From positions 62,001-126,000 of the forward strand of contig NZ_JARXYZ010000002.1 in the NCBI RefSeq assembly GCF_029894125.1: a stretch of 64,000 bases of DNA, in the 5' to 3' direction. Shown here piece after piece: positions 1 through 8,438 of the stretch. The notes beneath the pieces are model-generated. The model was not told where the DNA came from. It did not search any database and worked only from the letters and a program-made list of their open reading frames with translations. This DNA is from Kitasatospora sp. MAA19. GTDB taxonomy: Bacteria; Actinomycetota; Actinomycetes; Streptomycetales; Streptomycetaceae. A program made the position numbers and the translations under genes. Position 1 is the stretch's first letter. Every line of letters begins with the position of its first letter.

Positions 1-2
1 TC

Positions 3-161
3 GCCCTGGACGAACGGCCGGTGGCCTTCACCGGACCGCACGGGCAGTCCCTGGACTGGTTCGAGCCCCTGGACGAGTTCAGGCCGCACGACGGGTTCGA
101 GCCCCTGGACGGGTTCGGGCCGCGCGACGGATTCGGGCCGCTGGAGCGGTCCGGCGCGTAG
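3..161 (+). CDS. C-terminal end of a repeat-tailed protein (partial)
   Basis: An open frame runs in from the left edge and stops with TAG at 159-161. Its last 35 residues are five degenerate hexapeptide repeats, each 18 nt, at 57-146 (WFEPLD, EFRPHD, GFEPLD, GFGPRD, GFGPLE), followed by a short RSGA tail. The codons show the expected GC bias at third positions. The body of the protein lies outside the window, so no function can be given. The repeats look like a low-complexity acidic and aromatic tail rather than an enzymatic domain. Confidence 0.6.
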   Translation, partial: ALDERPVAFTGPHGQSLDWFEPLDEFRPHDGFEPLDGFGPRDGFGPLERSGA

Positions 162-175
162 GGCCCGTCCGGGGC

Positions 176-206
176 TTGTAACTGCCGCAGCGGCAGCTTC
201 TACCGT
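176..206 (+). promoter_or_regulatory. MerR-type promoter and operator of the TipA-like gene
   Basis: A -35 element TTGTAA (176-181) is separated by 19 bp from a -10 element TACCGT (201-206). The spacer holds a perfect 7-bp inverted repeat, CTGCCGC and GCGGCAG, around one base (182-196). A 19-bp spacer with a dyad between the hexamers is the hallmark of MerR-activated promoters. The site lies 62 bp upstream of the regulator start, so autoregulation is the simplest reading. Confidence 0.7.
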
Positions 207-267
207 CGTGACCAGGGCCGGAGGAACCGGCCCTGGTCCACGCGAACGTGAGCGAGGGAGACGACAC

Positions 268-1035
268 ATGGCATCGGCCTGGCCCATCGCGGAGGTTGCC
301 CGGATGTCGGGCCTGACCGCCCGAACCTTGCGGCACTACGACGAGATCGGGCTGCTGCCCCCGGCCCGGATCGGCTCCAACGGCCACCGCTACTACGAGG
401 AGCGGCAGTTGCTGCAGCTGCAGCAGATCCTCGTGCTGCGGGCGCTCGGAGTCGGGCTGACCGAGATCGCCCGGATCCTGGGCGATCAGGTGGACGAGCT
501 GGAGGCCCTGCGGGACCACCAGCACCGGCTGCTCGCCGAGCGCGACCGGCTGGACACCCTGGCCGCCACCGTCTCCCGCACGATCGCCGACCTGGAACGC
601 TCCCGGAAGGACGGCACACCCATGACCAGCATCAACCGCCCGGAGAACCTGTTCGAGGGCATCCAGCCCGCCGACGTCGAGGAGAGCCTGCGCGACTTCC
701 CCGAGCACGCCGAGGCCGCCCGGCGCGCGACCGCCGCGATGAGCCAGGCCGAGATCGAGGCCGGGCAACGCGAACGGACCGCGCGGATGGTCCACCTGGC
801 GGAGCTGATGGCGGCCGGCCACCCGGCGGACGCCGAGGCCGTGCAGAGCCACATCGACGCCGAGTACCAGGCGCTCACCGCGCTCCGCACGGTCTCGGTC
901 GAGGAGTACCGCGCGATCGCCCGCTCCTGCACGGAGAACCCGCAGTGGAGCGCCGCGTACGAGGCCATCGCCCCGGGCCTGGCCGCGTACCAGCGGGCCG
1001 CCATGGAGGCGTACGCGGCGGCGCGGCCGGCCTGA
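268..1035 (+). CDS. TipA-like MerR family transcriptional regulator
   Basis: This 255-residue protein has an N-terminal MerR helix-turn-helix with the typical TARTLRHYDEIGLLPP segment (about residues 5-70) and a coiled-coil linker to about residue 110. It ends in a TipAS-like antibiotic-recognition domain (about 110-253, with AEYQALTALRTVSVEEYRAIA-type helices). TipA proteins activate their own promoter when a thiopeptide-like ligand binds the C-terminal domain. The start at 268 is chosen because GGGAG lies 8 nt upstream; the frame is also open further upstream. A MerR-style promoter with a 19-bp spacer precedes the gene. The ligand is unknown, and no thiopeptide pathway is visible nearby. 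Confidence 0.85.
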   Translation: MASAWPIAEVARMSGLTARTLRHYDEIGLLPPARIGSNGHRYYEERQLLQLQQILVLRALGVGLTEIARILGDQVDELEALRDHQHRLLAERDRLDTLAATVSRTIADLERSRKDGTPMTSINRPENLFEGIQPADVEESLRDFPEHAEAARRATAAMSQAEIEAGQRERTARMVHLAELMAAGHPADAEAVQSHIDAEYQALTALRTVSVEEYRAIARSCTENPQWSAAYEAIAPGLAAYQRAAMEAYAAARPA

Positions 1036-1172
1036 GCCAGGCGGGCCGCCGGCGGAGGCCCGTGAGCGGGACCTGAGCCGGCGGACCGCAGGCGGGGCCC
1101 GTCAGCGGGCGGCCGGGCCGGCGGCGGCCGTTCGGGGGACGGACGCCGCCGGGCCCTGGTCGTCCTCGGACC

Positions 1173-1213
1173 GGGCCGCTTCCGTGGGGGGACGGGCCCC
1201 ACGGAAGCGGCCC
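1173..1213. terminator. Bidirectional terminator
   Basis: A perfect 17-bp stem (1173-1189 with 1197-1213) closes a 7-nt loop between the convergent MerR gene and the ABC permease. It has no U tract, which is common in actinomycetes. It would serve both strands. Confidence 0.8.
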
Positions 1214-1306
1214 TTCACGCCGTCCGGAACCCCTGACCGCCCTACCGAACTTGCCCCGGCCTACCGGGGTCGGCCTGCCCGACTCGCCCAATCCGCCCGG
1301 CCGCCG

Positions 1307-3700
1307 CTACTCGGTGCGCAGCGCCGTGGCCGTCCGGGTGCGGGCCGCCCAGGTGGCCGGGGGGAGGGCGCCGAGCAGCGCCAGCACCAGGCCGCCGAGT
1401 ATCAGCGGCCCCACCACCGACGGGTCGAACACGGTGAGGTCCGCCTCGGGCACCCCGACCCCGGCGGCGCGAGCCATCGCCGGCATCACCTGGTGGTGCA
1501 GCACGATCCCGATCGGGACCCCGATCAGCCCGGCCACCAGCCCGCTGCCGCAGACCGAGGTGACCACCATGCCGACCGTCTGCCGGGGCGACATCCCCAG
1601 CGCCTTGAGCACCCCGAGGTCGTGCACCCGCTCCCGGGTGTCCAGCAGCACCGTGTTGAGCACGCCCAGGCCGGCCACCACGGCCAGCAGCAGGGTGAGC
1701 GTCCCGGCCAGGGTGTTCATGGCGAGCATCACGATGTTGATCTGCTGCCCGCCCGTTTCGGCGCTCAGGCCCAGCGGCCGGACCGCGTCGTCGAGTCCGT
1801 CCGCGTACGCCTTCGCGTCCGTCCCCGGGGTCAGGTCGATGTGGAAGCCGACCGCATCGGTCTGGACGGCGGTGCCGAGTGGGGCCAGCGTGGCCCGGTC
1901 GACGAACACCAGGTCGTTGGTGGTCAGGACCTCGCCGCTGATCCGCACCGGGATGCTGCGCCCGTTGTCGGTGAGGGTGACGGTGTCGCCGACGCGCACC
2001 TGGTTGGTCCGCAGGAAGGAGGTCGCGACGACCGCCTCGCCGGGGCCCTGGAACCATCGGCCGGAGATCATCTGGTAGCCGCTCCAGGAGGCGTCCCCGG
2101 TGAAGGCGATCACCGCCGAACGCCCGGTGTTCCCGGCCACGGCGACCGGTGTCGGCGCGCTGCTGTACCAGGCCCGGGTGCCGGGGCGGGTGGTGATCGC
2201 CTTGGCCACCGCGGCCTCGTCCACGTGGTCGACGGCCTTCGTGGAGCTCTCGATCGGGATCTGGACGACGACCTTGCTCGAACGCTCGGCCTGCAGGCCG
2301 TCCTGGAAGGCGCCGAGTGAGAGTGTCAGGCCCACGCAGAGGGCGACCCCGGCCGTGCCGAGCACCACTGCGGCGGCCGTGGTCGCCGAACGGGCCGGGC
2401 GGGTGAGCGGGGTCGCCAGCCCGAGGCTCAGTGCGCGCGGCACCGGCAGCCGGCCGATCAGGTGCTGGAGCCTGACGATCGGGCCCGGCGCCCCGGCCCG
2501 GACCGGACCGCCGCGGGCGGCCGCTCGCCGGGCGCCCGGCGCCGTCCGGCCGACCGCGAGCGCCTCCACCGTGCGCAGCCGGCCGGCCCGCAGCGCGGGC
2601 ACCAGCGCGGTGCCCGTCACGGCGGCCAGGGCCACGGCCGGGACGACGACGTCCACCCAGAGCGGGATACCGAGCAGGCCGCCGCGCAGGGCCTTGTGCG
2701 CCACCCCGAGGACGGGCACGGAGAGCAGGTTGCCCCCGAGCACGCCGAGCGCCGTACCGACCCCGGCGGGGATCAGCGCCTGGCCGACGTAGGCGCGCGC
2801 CACCTGGGCCGGGGTGAAGCCGAGCGATTTGAGGATGCCGATCCGCCGGGTGGCGGCGCTGACGGCGCCGCTGACCACGACGCCGATGATCAGCACCGAC
2901 ATGGCCAGGCCGAGCACCCCGAAGGCCGTCACGAACGGGACGAAGGTCGCGGCCGTCCGGTTGGCCTCCGCCTGGGCCGGCCGGTGCGAGGTGGCCTTGG
3001 CGAGGGCGCCGCCCGGCACCGCGGCGGCGAGCGCGGCGCGGTCGGCCTCCACCTCGGTGTCGTTGTCGGCGTGGGCGAAGCGGTAGAGGTACTGGGCGGC
3101 GGGCTTCGTACCGGGCGCGGTGAGCGCGGCGACCTGCTCGGGGGCGATCCAGCCGTCCGCGCTCCAGGAGACGGAGGTGGCGAGGCCGACGACCTTGAGG
3201 GTCGGATGCCCGGGGAGGTCCGGGAACTGCAGGCTGTCGCCGACGGCCAGCGGCGAGTGGCCGTCCAGGAACACCACCTCGCCGGGGCCGGCGACCCAGC
3301 GGCCCATGGTGATCCGCAGGCCGTCCATCGGGCCGTCCTTGGCCCGACCGACCAGTGTCATCGGCGGGAGCGGGCTGCCGGGCGGCGGGATCCGGACGTC
3401 GGCACCGGCGCGCGGCTGGACGGAGAGCGCCGGGTAGGGGCCGGCCGAAGCCGTCACGCCGGGGGTGTGCGCGGTCGCGGCGAGCTGGGCGGGGCTCGCC
3501 TTGGTCGGGTCGTACAGCACGTTGAGGTGCGCGCCGTGCTGGTCGGCGAAGGAACGCTGGTAGGGGCCCTGGGAGGCGACCAGCAGGCCCGTCGCGAGGA
3601 TGCACGCCGTCACGGCCGCCATCGTGGTGAGCACCATGACCAGGGTCTGCACCCGCTTGCGGCCGACCCCCGCCCGGACCACCTTGCCGAGCGCGCTCAT
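1307..3700 (-). CDS. FtsX-family ABC transporter permease
   Basis: This 797-residue membrane protein has the duplicated FtsX/MacB-like layout: an N-terminal transmembrane helix (about residues 17-38), a large extracytoplasmic region, a central block of helices, a second extracytoplasmic region and a C-terminal three-helix FtsX domain. The start at 3700 (MSALGKVV) gives the usual length; the frame stays open another 44 codons upstream, but those lack an N-terminal signature. It should form a mechanotransmission-type ABC system with the ATPase encoded just upstream (3822-4535). The substrate is unknown. The divergent two-component genes suggest envelope or antibiotic sensing. A paralogue lies at 46685-48994. 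Confidence 0.88.
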   Translation of the reverse strand: MSALGKVVRAGVGRKRVQTLVMVLTTMAAVTACILATGLLVASQGPYQRSFADQHGAHLNVLYDPTKASPAQLAATAHTPGVTASAGPYPALSVQPRAGADVRIPPPGSPLPPMTLVGRAKDGPMDGLRITMGRWVAGPGEVVFLDGHSPLAVGDSLQFPDLPGHPTLKVVGLATSVSWSADGWIAPEQVAALTAPGTKPAAQYLYRFAHADNDTEVEADRAALAAAVPGGALAKATSHRPAQAEANRTAATFVPFVTAFGVLGLAMSVLIIGVVVSGAVSAATRRIGILKSLGFTPAQVARAYVGQALIPAGVGTALGVLGGNLLSVPVLGVAHKALRGGLLGIPLWVDVVVPAVALAAVTGTALVPALRAGRLRTVEALAVGRTAPGARRAAARGGPVRAGAPGPIVRLQHLIGRLPVPRALSLGLATPLTRPARSATTAAAVVLGTAGVALCVGLTLSLGAFQDGLQAERSSKVVVQIPIESSTKAVDHVDEAAVAKAITTRPGTRAWYSSAPTPVAVAGNTGRSAVIAFTGDASWSGYQMISGRWFQGPGEAVVATSFLRTNQVRVGDTVTLTDNGRSIPVRISGEVLTTNDLVFVDRATLAPLGTAVQTDAVGFHIDLTPGTDAKAYADGLDDAVRPLGLSAETGGQQINIVMLAMNTLAGTLTLLLAVVAGLGVLNTVLLDTRERVHDLGVLKALGMSPRQTVGMVVTSVCGSGLVAGLIGVPIGIVLHHQVMPAMARAAGVGVPEADLTVFDPSVVGPLILGGLVLALLGALPPATWAARTRTATALRTE

Positions 3701-3725
3701 GCGCCCACCCCGCTTCGCCCGGCCG

Positions 3726-3797
3726 GGGCACCCGCCCACGCGCGCCGTCCCGTCGTCCGCCCGGCGTGCCTCGCCCGAGCAGGGCACCCGCCCACGC
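3726..3797. repeat. 16-bp direct repeat pair in the ATPase-permease gap
   Basis: The 16-mer GGGCACCCGCCCACGC occurs at 3726-3741 and again at 3782-3797. Both copies lie in the 121-bp gap between the ATPase and permease genes, which is long for such an operon. The repeat suggests a small local duplication. Confidence 0.5.
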
Positions 3798-3821
3798 ACG
3801 TCCTTTCCACGGCTCGCCCGG

Positions 3822-4535
3822 TCATCGCACACCGCCGGAGGTCGGCACGGCCGCGGTGTCCCGGACCAGCCGGCCGTCGAGCAGCTCGATGGTCCGGTCG
3901 GCGCAGGCCTCGGCGAGCGCGGTGTCGTGGGTGACCAGCAGAATCGTCTGGCCCTCCGCGTTGAGCCCCCGCAGCAGGTCGCGGACGTCGGCGGCCGAGG
4001 CGGTGTCCAGCGCCCCGGTCGGCTCGTCGGCGAGCAGCAGCGGCGGGCGGTTCATCAACGCCCGGGCCACCGCGACGCGTTGACGCTCGCCACCGGAGAG
4101 CCGGCCGGGGAAGGCCTGGGCGTGCCGGGCCACCCCGAGCCGCTCCAGCAGCTCGCCGGCCCGGGCTCGGGCCTGCTCCCGCCGCATCCCGGCGAGCTGG
4201 GCCGGGAGCAGCACGTTGTCCTCGACGTTCAGGTCCTCCAACAGGTTGAAGAACTGGAACACCATGCCGATCCGCTTCCGCCGGTACTCGGCCAGGGCGG
4301 CCTCGCCGAGCTCGTGGACGGCCACGCCGTCCACCTCGACGGCGCCCTCGCTGGGGCGGTCGAGGCCGGCGATCAGGTTCAGCAGGGTGGACTTGCCGCT
4401 GCCCGAGCGGCCGAGCACGGCCAGCGCCTCGCCGGCCCGGACCTCCAGGTCGAGCCCGGCCAGCGCGGGGCGGGCGGCGTCGGATCGGTCGTACGTCTTG
4501 CTGACGCCGCGGATCCGGATGATCGGCGCGTTCAC
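3822..4535 (-). CDS. ABC transporter ATP-binding protein (LolD/MacB type)
   Basis: This 237-residue ATPase shows a Walker A motif GRSGSGKS (residues 42-49), a Q-loop in MVFQFFNLLEDL, the signature LSGGERQR, a Walker B LLLADEPTGALD and an H-loop VTHD. The ADEPTGALD form is typical of ATPases that partner FtsX-like permeases. It would energise the permease at 1307-3700 at the inner face of the membrane. It is the first gene of a minus-strand operon that diverges from the kinase/regulator pair at 4773-6823. A paralogue lies at 48991-49716. Confidence 0.93.
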   Translation of the reverse strand: MNAPIIRIRGVSKTYDRSDAARPALAGLDLEVRAGEALAVLGRSGSGKSTLLNLIAGLDRPSEGAVEVDGVAVHELGEAALAEYRRKRIGMVFQFFNLLEDLNVEDNVLLPAQLAGMRREQARARAGELLERLGVARHAQAFPGRLSGGERQRVAVARALMNRPPLLLADEPTGALDTASAADVRDLLRGLNAEGQTILLVTHDTALAEACADRTIELLDGRLVRDTAAVPTSGGVR

Positions 4536-4622
4536 GGGCCCTCCACGGTTCGAGGTCCGGCACCGGAAACCCGGGCCGGCTGACGGGACATGACGCTACG
4601 AATCCGGGGCGGGGTCCGGACA

Positions 4623-4666
4623 GCCGTCTGGACGGCCTCTCCGAGGTGTATCCAGATACACCTCGG
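4623..4666. promoter_or_regulatory. Palindromic operator in divergent promoter region
   Basis: A perfect 12-bp inverted repeat with a 2-bp centre (CCGAGGTGTATC at 4641-4652, GATACACCTCGG at 4655-4666) lies midway between the divergent ABC and two-component operons. A shorter dyad, GCCGTC-TG-GACGGC, sits at 4623-4636. A long perfect dyad here is a good candidate binding site for the response regulator encoded at 6176-6823, possibly controlling both operons. Confidence 0.6.
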
Positions 4667-4772
4667 ATTGGGGGCGCAGGCCTAGAGCGCTGGACCGGTT
4701 CGGCGGGGCAGACTGACCGCCGAATGATCAACCCGGGGCCCGTGTGGCCACCGACCGGAGAGGAGGCGCGCA

Positions 4773-6224
4773 ATGACGACGACCGTGCTGTCCAGGGCAA
4801 CCGCGCAGGTGGAGGGCGCCCTCGCGGCCTGCGTGCGGGCGCTCTACATGGTGACGCTGGCCGTCACGGGGCTGCTGGCGCTGCTGGCCGGGCCGGTCCT
4901 GCTGACCGCCGCCCTGCTCGGCCCCGACGACGCCGAGCCGTTCGAACATGGTCTGGGCGGGCCACTGATGCTGCTGGTGCCACTGGCACCGGTCGCCCTC
5001 TGGGCGCTCTGCTGGGCCACCGGAGGCGCCGGCCGGGCGGTCGGGGCCGCCCTGTTCGCGCCGGGCACGCTCGCGCTGATGGCCGCCGACCTCTACGGCG
5101 GCGCCCCGCCCGGCGGCCGGTCCGGCTCGCTGTGGTTGGCCCCGGCGATGCTGGTGCTCGGCCTGCTCGGGACGCGCTGGATCGCGACGGAGAACCGGCG
5201 GGTCGTCGGCCGGTGGAGCGGCCGGCCGATCCCGGTGCCGTACCGCCGTGCCGACACCGGGCCGTGGCGGCGGCTGCGCTCCGGTGGCTGGCTGGGCGAC
5301 CTGGCGACCTGGCGGGACGTCCTGTGGGTGTTCCTCTCCGGCTGCGCCGTCCTGCTCGCCGCCGCGATCGTCGTGCTGACCCCGATCGCCCTCCAGGTGC
5401 TCGGCCGGAACGGCCCCTTCCTCCCGCTGGGCCCCGTCTACGGAATGGGGGTCGTGATCGCCCCGCTGGCTACCCTGTGGGCCGCACCGCCTGTCCTGCG
5501 GATGCACGAACGGGCCGCCCGCGCCCTGCTCGGCCCGTCCCGGCAGACCGAACTCGCCCGCCAGGTGAGCCATCTGGCCCGGACCAGGGCGGACACCATC
5601 GACGCCGGGGCGGCCGAGCTGCGCCGGATCGAGCGGGACCTGCACGACGGGGCGCAGGCCCGGCTGGTGGCCCTGGGCATGCTGCTGACCGTCGCCGAGC
5701 AGTTGAAGGACGACCCGGAGGCCCTGCAGCCCCTGTTGGCCGAGGCCCGGATGTCCTCGGTGAGGGCCCTGGGCGAGTTGCGCGACCTGGTCCGGGGCAT
5801 CCACCCGCCGGTGCTCGCCGACCGCGGCCTGGCCGACGCGATCGAGGCGACGGCGCTGGACCTCCCGCTGCCGGTCACCTTCGCCGGCGGGCTGCCCGGG
5901 CGGGCGCCCGCCCCGGTGGAGTCCGCCGCCTACTTCGCGGTGAGCGAGCTGCTGGCCAACGTGGTGAAACACGCCGGTGCCTCGCACGTGTGGATCGAGA
6001 TAGGGCACAGTGACGGGCTGCTGCGGATATCGGTCACCGACGACGGGCGCGGCAACGCCGACCCGTCCCGGGGAACCGGCCTCAGCGGAACCGAACGACG
6101 ACTGGCCGCCTTCGACGGGGTGCTCGCGATCAGCAGCCCACCCGGTGGCCCGACCATTGTGAACCTGGAGATCCCGTGCGCGTTGTCATCGCCGAAGACC
6201 TCTTCCTTCTCCGGGACGGCCTGA
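4773..6224 (+). CDS. Sensor histidine kinase (HisKA_3 type)
   Basis: This 483-residue membrane kinase has several transmembrane helices within about residues 20-240. A HisKA_3 dimerisation segment contains RDLHDGAQ with the phospho-acceptor His291. A HATPase domain follows, with an ELLANVVKHA N-box and a DDGRG G1 box. This is the NarX/DesK-like class usual in Streptomyces. The start has a GGAGAGGAGG ribosome-binding site. The 3' end overlaps the response regulator gene by 49 bp, implying translational coupling. The divergent ABC exporter is the obvious regulon candidate; the stimulus is unknown. Confidence 0.92.
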   Translation: MTTTVLSRATAQVEGALAACVRALYMVTLAVTGLLALLAGPVLLTAALLGPDDAEPFEHGLGGPLMLLVPLAPVALWALCWATGGAGRAVGAALFAPGTLALMAADLYGGAPPGGRSGSLWLAPAMLVLGLLGTRWIATENRRVVGRWSGRPIPVPYRRADTGPWRRLRSGGWLGDLATWRDVLWVFLSGCAVLLAAAIVVLTPIALQVLGRNGPFLPLGPVYGMGVVIAPLATLWAAPPVLRMHERAARALLGPSRQTELARQVSHLARTRADTIDAGAAELRRIERDLHDGAQARLVALGMLLTVAEQLKDDPEALQPLLAEARMSSVRALGELRDLVRGIHPPVLADRGLADAIEATALDLPLPVTFAGGLPGRAPAPVESAAYFAVSELLANVVKHAGASHVWIEIGHSDGLLRISVTDDGRGNADPSRGTGLSGTERRLAAFDGVLAISSPPGGPTIVNLEIPCALSSPKTSSFSGTA

Positions 6225-6823
6225 CCCGGCTGCTGGAGGCCAACGGCATGAAGGTCACCGCGGCGGTCGAGACCGGCGACGAACTGCTCTCCGCGGTGGC
6301 CGCCGACCGGCCGGACATCGCCGTGGTCGACGTCCGGCTGCCGCCCAGCTTCACCGACGAGGGGCTGCGGGCGGCGCTGGCGGCCCGTCAGGCGCACCCC
6401 GGCCTGCCCGTCCTGGTGCTGTCGCAGTTCGTGGAGCAGCTGTACGCGCGCGAGCTGCTGGCCGGCAGCACCGGCGGGATCGGCTACCTACTGAAGGACC
6501 GGGTGCTGGACGGCACCCAGTTCATCGACGCGGTGCAACGGGTCGCCCAGGGCGGCACCGCGATGGACCCGGAGGTGATCACCCGCCTGCTCACCCACAA
6601 CTCCTCGGCCGGCCCGGTGTCGACCCTCTCCCCGCGCGAGCGGCAGGTGCTGGGGCTGATGGCCGAGGGCCGTTCCAACGCGGCGATCGCCCAGCAGCTG
6701 GTGATCACCGAACGGGCCGTCGCCAAGCACACCGCGTCGATCTTCGTCAGGCTCGACCTCCAGCCCTCCGACGACGACAACCGCCGCGTCCTGGCCGTGC
6801 TCGCCTACCTCAACAACGGCTGA
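6176..6823 (+). CDS. LuxR/NarL-family response regulator
   Basis: This 215-residue regulator starts at GTG inside the kinase gene. The receiver domain has acidic residues E7/D8, the phospho-acceptor D52 in VVDVRLPP and the switch lysine in LLKDR. A C-terminal LuxR helix-turn-helix contains LSPRERQVLGLMAEGRSN and an AVAKHTASIF recognition helix. It is the cognate partner of the kinase at 4773-6224. The palindrome at 4641-4666 is a plausible target. Confidence 0.92.
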   Translation: MRVVIAEDLFLLRDGLTRLLEANGMKVTAAVETGDELLSAVAADRPDIAVVDVRLPPSFTDEGLRAALAARQAHPGLPVLVLSQFVEQLYARELLAGSTGGIGYLLKDRVLDGTQFIDAVQRVAQGGTAMDPEVITRLLTHNSSAGPVSTLSPRERQVLGLMAEGRSNAAIAQQLVITERAVAKHTASIFVRLDLQPSDDDNRRVLAVLAYLNNG

Positions 6824-6957
6824 AAGGAGCCGCACACGAAGGGTTCCCCATCCGAGGGTCCGGGGATTCCCAACCTGAGGATCCACCGACAACTGAGAGA
6901 TATCCCTCCACCGCAGGGGGCTCGCCCGCCGCAGAGAAGGTCATCTAGGCTGGTGAC

Positions 6958-7032
6958 GTGCTCATCCTTGTTCGCCGCCGCCACGTGGACCTGCTCCGCG
7001 TGACGAGCATGTCCTGTCGACGCTCCAGCTGA
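6958..7032 (+). CDS. Short leader peptide upstream of an oxygenase (24 aa)
   Basis: A 24-codon frame beginning with GTG at 6958 encodes a peptide with RRRHVDLLRVTSMSC near its centre and end. It resembles the Arg-rich, HVDL-containing leader peptides with a late cysteine that are found before sulfur-related genes in Streptomyces. A -10-like TAGGCT (6946-6951) lies 6 bp before the GTG, so the transcript is probably leaderless and starts at the peptide. Two hairpins lie between it and the oxygenase start at 7171. The similarity is from memory; the role as a cysteine- or ribosome-responsive attenuator is inferred. Confidence 0.7.
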   Translation: MLILVRRRHVDLLRVTSMSCRRSS

Positions 7033-7051
7033 ACCTCGCGCCCCCTCAACC

Positions 7052-7147
7052 AGGCGGCCCCCACCCGGCCGCCTCCACCTCCCGGCTCCCGGAGCACCCG
7101 CCGCACCAGGCGATTGCTCCGGCCGCCTCCCCGGTCGATCACCGGGG
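7052..7147 (+). promoter_or_regulatory. Hairpins between leader peptide and oxygenase
   Basis: Two perfect stems occur. The first is AGGCGGCC/GGCCGCCT at 7052-7074 with a 7-nt loop; the second is CCCCGGT/ACCGGGG at 7129-7147 with a 5-nt loop, 23 nt before the oxygenase ATG. They could act as an attenuator or hide the initiation region depending on ribosome position on the leader. Confidence 0.4.
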
Positions 7148-7170
7148 TCGGCCGGGACGAGACCCAGCGG

Positions 7171-8211
7171 ATGTCACACATGTCGCAGCAGCACACCCCT
7201 ATACCCGGCTCCCTCCCGGTGATCGACCTCTCGCTCGCCGCCGGCGGCCCGGACGACCGCCGCCGACTGCACGACGAGCTTCGCGCCGCAGCCACCGACG
7301 TCGGGTTCTTCCAGCTCGTCGGCCACGGCGTCACGCCGCAGGAGACGGCCGCGCTCACCGACGCGATGCGCGCCTTCTTCGCCCTCCCCGAGGCCGACCG
7401 GCTCGCCGTGAGCAACCTCAACTCCCCGCACTACCGCGGCTACACCCGCACCGGCGACGAGCGCACCGGCGGCAGCCAGGACTGGCGCGACCAGCTGGAC
7501 ATCGGCGCCGAGCTGCCCCCGCACGTCCCCGGTGGCGACGAGCCCCCGTACTGGTGGCTGGAGGGCCCCAACCAGTGGCCCGCGGCGCTCCCGGAGCTGC
7601 GCACCGCCGCGCTCGGCTGGATCGACCACCTCAGCGAGATCGCCCGCCGACTGCTGCACGAGCTCCTCACCGCGATCGGCGCCCGCCCCGACTTCTACGA
7701 CGAGGCCTTCGCCGGCCACCCCCACCTGCGGCTCAAGCTGGTCCGCTACCCCGGCACCGCCCCGGACGGCGCCGGCCAGGGCGTCGGCGCCCACAAGGAC
7801 TACGGCTTCATCACGCTGCTGCTCCAGGACACCGTCGGCGGACTCCAGGTCGAGCGTCCGGACGGCACCTTCCTGGAGGTCCCGCCGATGCCGGGCGCCT
7901 TCGTGGTCAACCTCGGCGAACTGCTGGAGGTGGCAACGGACGGCTACCTCAAGGCCACCAACCACCGCGTGGTCAGCCCGGTCGGCGCCCGCGAGCGCTT
8001 CTCCGTCCCGTTCTTCTACAACCCCCGCCTCGACGCCCACATCGAGCCGCTGGACTTCCCGCTCGCCCACCACGCCCCCGGCGCCACCGAGGACCCGGCC
8101 AATCCGCTGTTCGCCGAGTTCGGCCTCAACGAGTGGAAGGGCTACACCAGGGCCCACCCCGAGGTCACCCGCCGCCACCACGCCGACCTCACCGAGGCCG
8201 CCTCCCGCTAG
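7171..8211 (+). CDS. 2-oxoglutarate/Fe(II) oxygenase, isopenicillin N synthase-like
   Basis: This 346-residue protein has the N-terminal DIOX_N region (PVIDLSL, VGFFQLVGHGV) and a C-terminal 2OG-Fe(II) oxygenase jelly roll. The iron ligands are visible as H208 and D210 in GAHKDYG and H265 in ATNHRVV. The co-substrate-binding RxS motif is R276-F-S278. Members hydroxylate or oxidise small molecules using Fe(II), O2 and usually 2-oxoglutarate. The start at 7171 is chosen for its N-terminal fit; ATG 7180 and an upstream ATG at 7114 are alternatives, and the ribosome-binding site is weak. The preceding leader peptide hints at a link to sulfur metabolism, which is an inference. Confidence 0.88.
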   Translation: MSHMSQQHTPIPGSLPVIDLSLAAGGPDDRRRLHDELRAAATDVGFFQLVGHGVTPQETAALTDAMRAFFALPEADRLAVSNLNSPHYRGYTRTGDERTGGSQDWRDQLDIGAELPPHVPGGDEPPYWWLEGPNQWPAALPELRTAALGWIDHLSEIARRLLHELLTAIGARPDFYDEAFAGHPHLRLKLVRYPGTAPDGAGQGVGAHKDYGFITLLLQDTVGGLQVERPDGTFLEVPPMPGAFVVNLGELLEVATDGYLKATNHRVVSPVGARERFSVPFFYNPRLDAHIEPLDFPLAHHAPGATEDPANPLFAEFGLNEWKGYTRAHPEVTRRHHADLTEAASR

Positions 8212-8245
8212 GGCCTGGGACCGCAGGTCACAAGCACCGCCGCCC

Positions 8246-8286
8246 GAGTCCGCCCCCGCCGTCACCCGCGCGGCGGGGGCGGACTC
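8246..8286. terminator. Terminator after the oxygenase gene
   Basis: A perfect 16-bp stem (8246-8261 with 8271-8286) closes a 9-nt loop, 35 bp after the oxygenase stop codon. Confidence 0.75.
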
Positions 8287-8384
8287 GCGTCTGCGGCGGC
8301 CCCGGCCCGTACGGCGGACCTGCCCCGTGTGCTCCGACCGGCCGACGGGGCACGGCGCCGCACGCGGTGGACCAGCGGGGCGGG

Positions 8385-8411
8385 CACTGTCACACTGCTG
8401 CTGTCACAGTG
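8385..8411. promoter_or_regulatory. Candidate operator before the MerR-type gene
   Basis: CACTGT (8385-8390) and ACAGTG (8406-8411) form an inverted repeat. The octamer CTGTCACA is also directly repeated at 8387-8394 and 8401-8408. The element lies 28 bp upstream of the MerR start codon, where an autoregulatory site would be expected. Confidence 0.45.
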
Positions 8412-8438
8412 GAAGTGTGCCAGCGCGGGAGGCGACGG

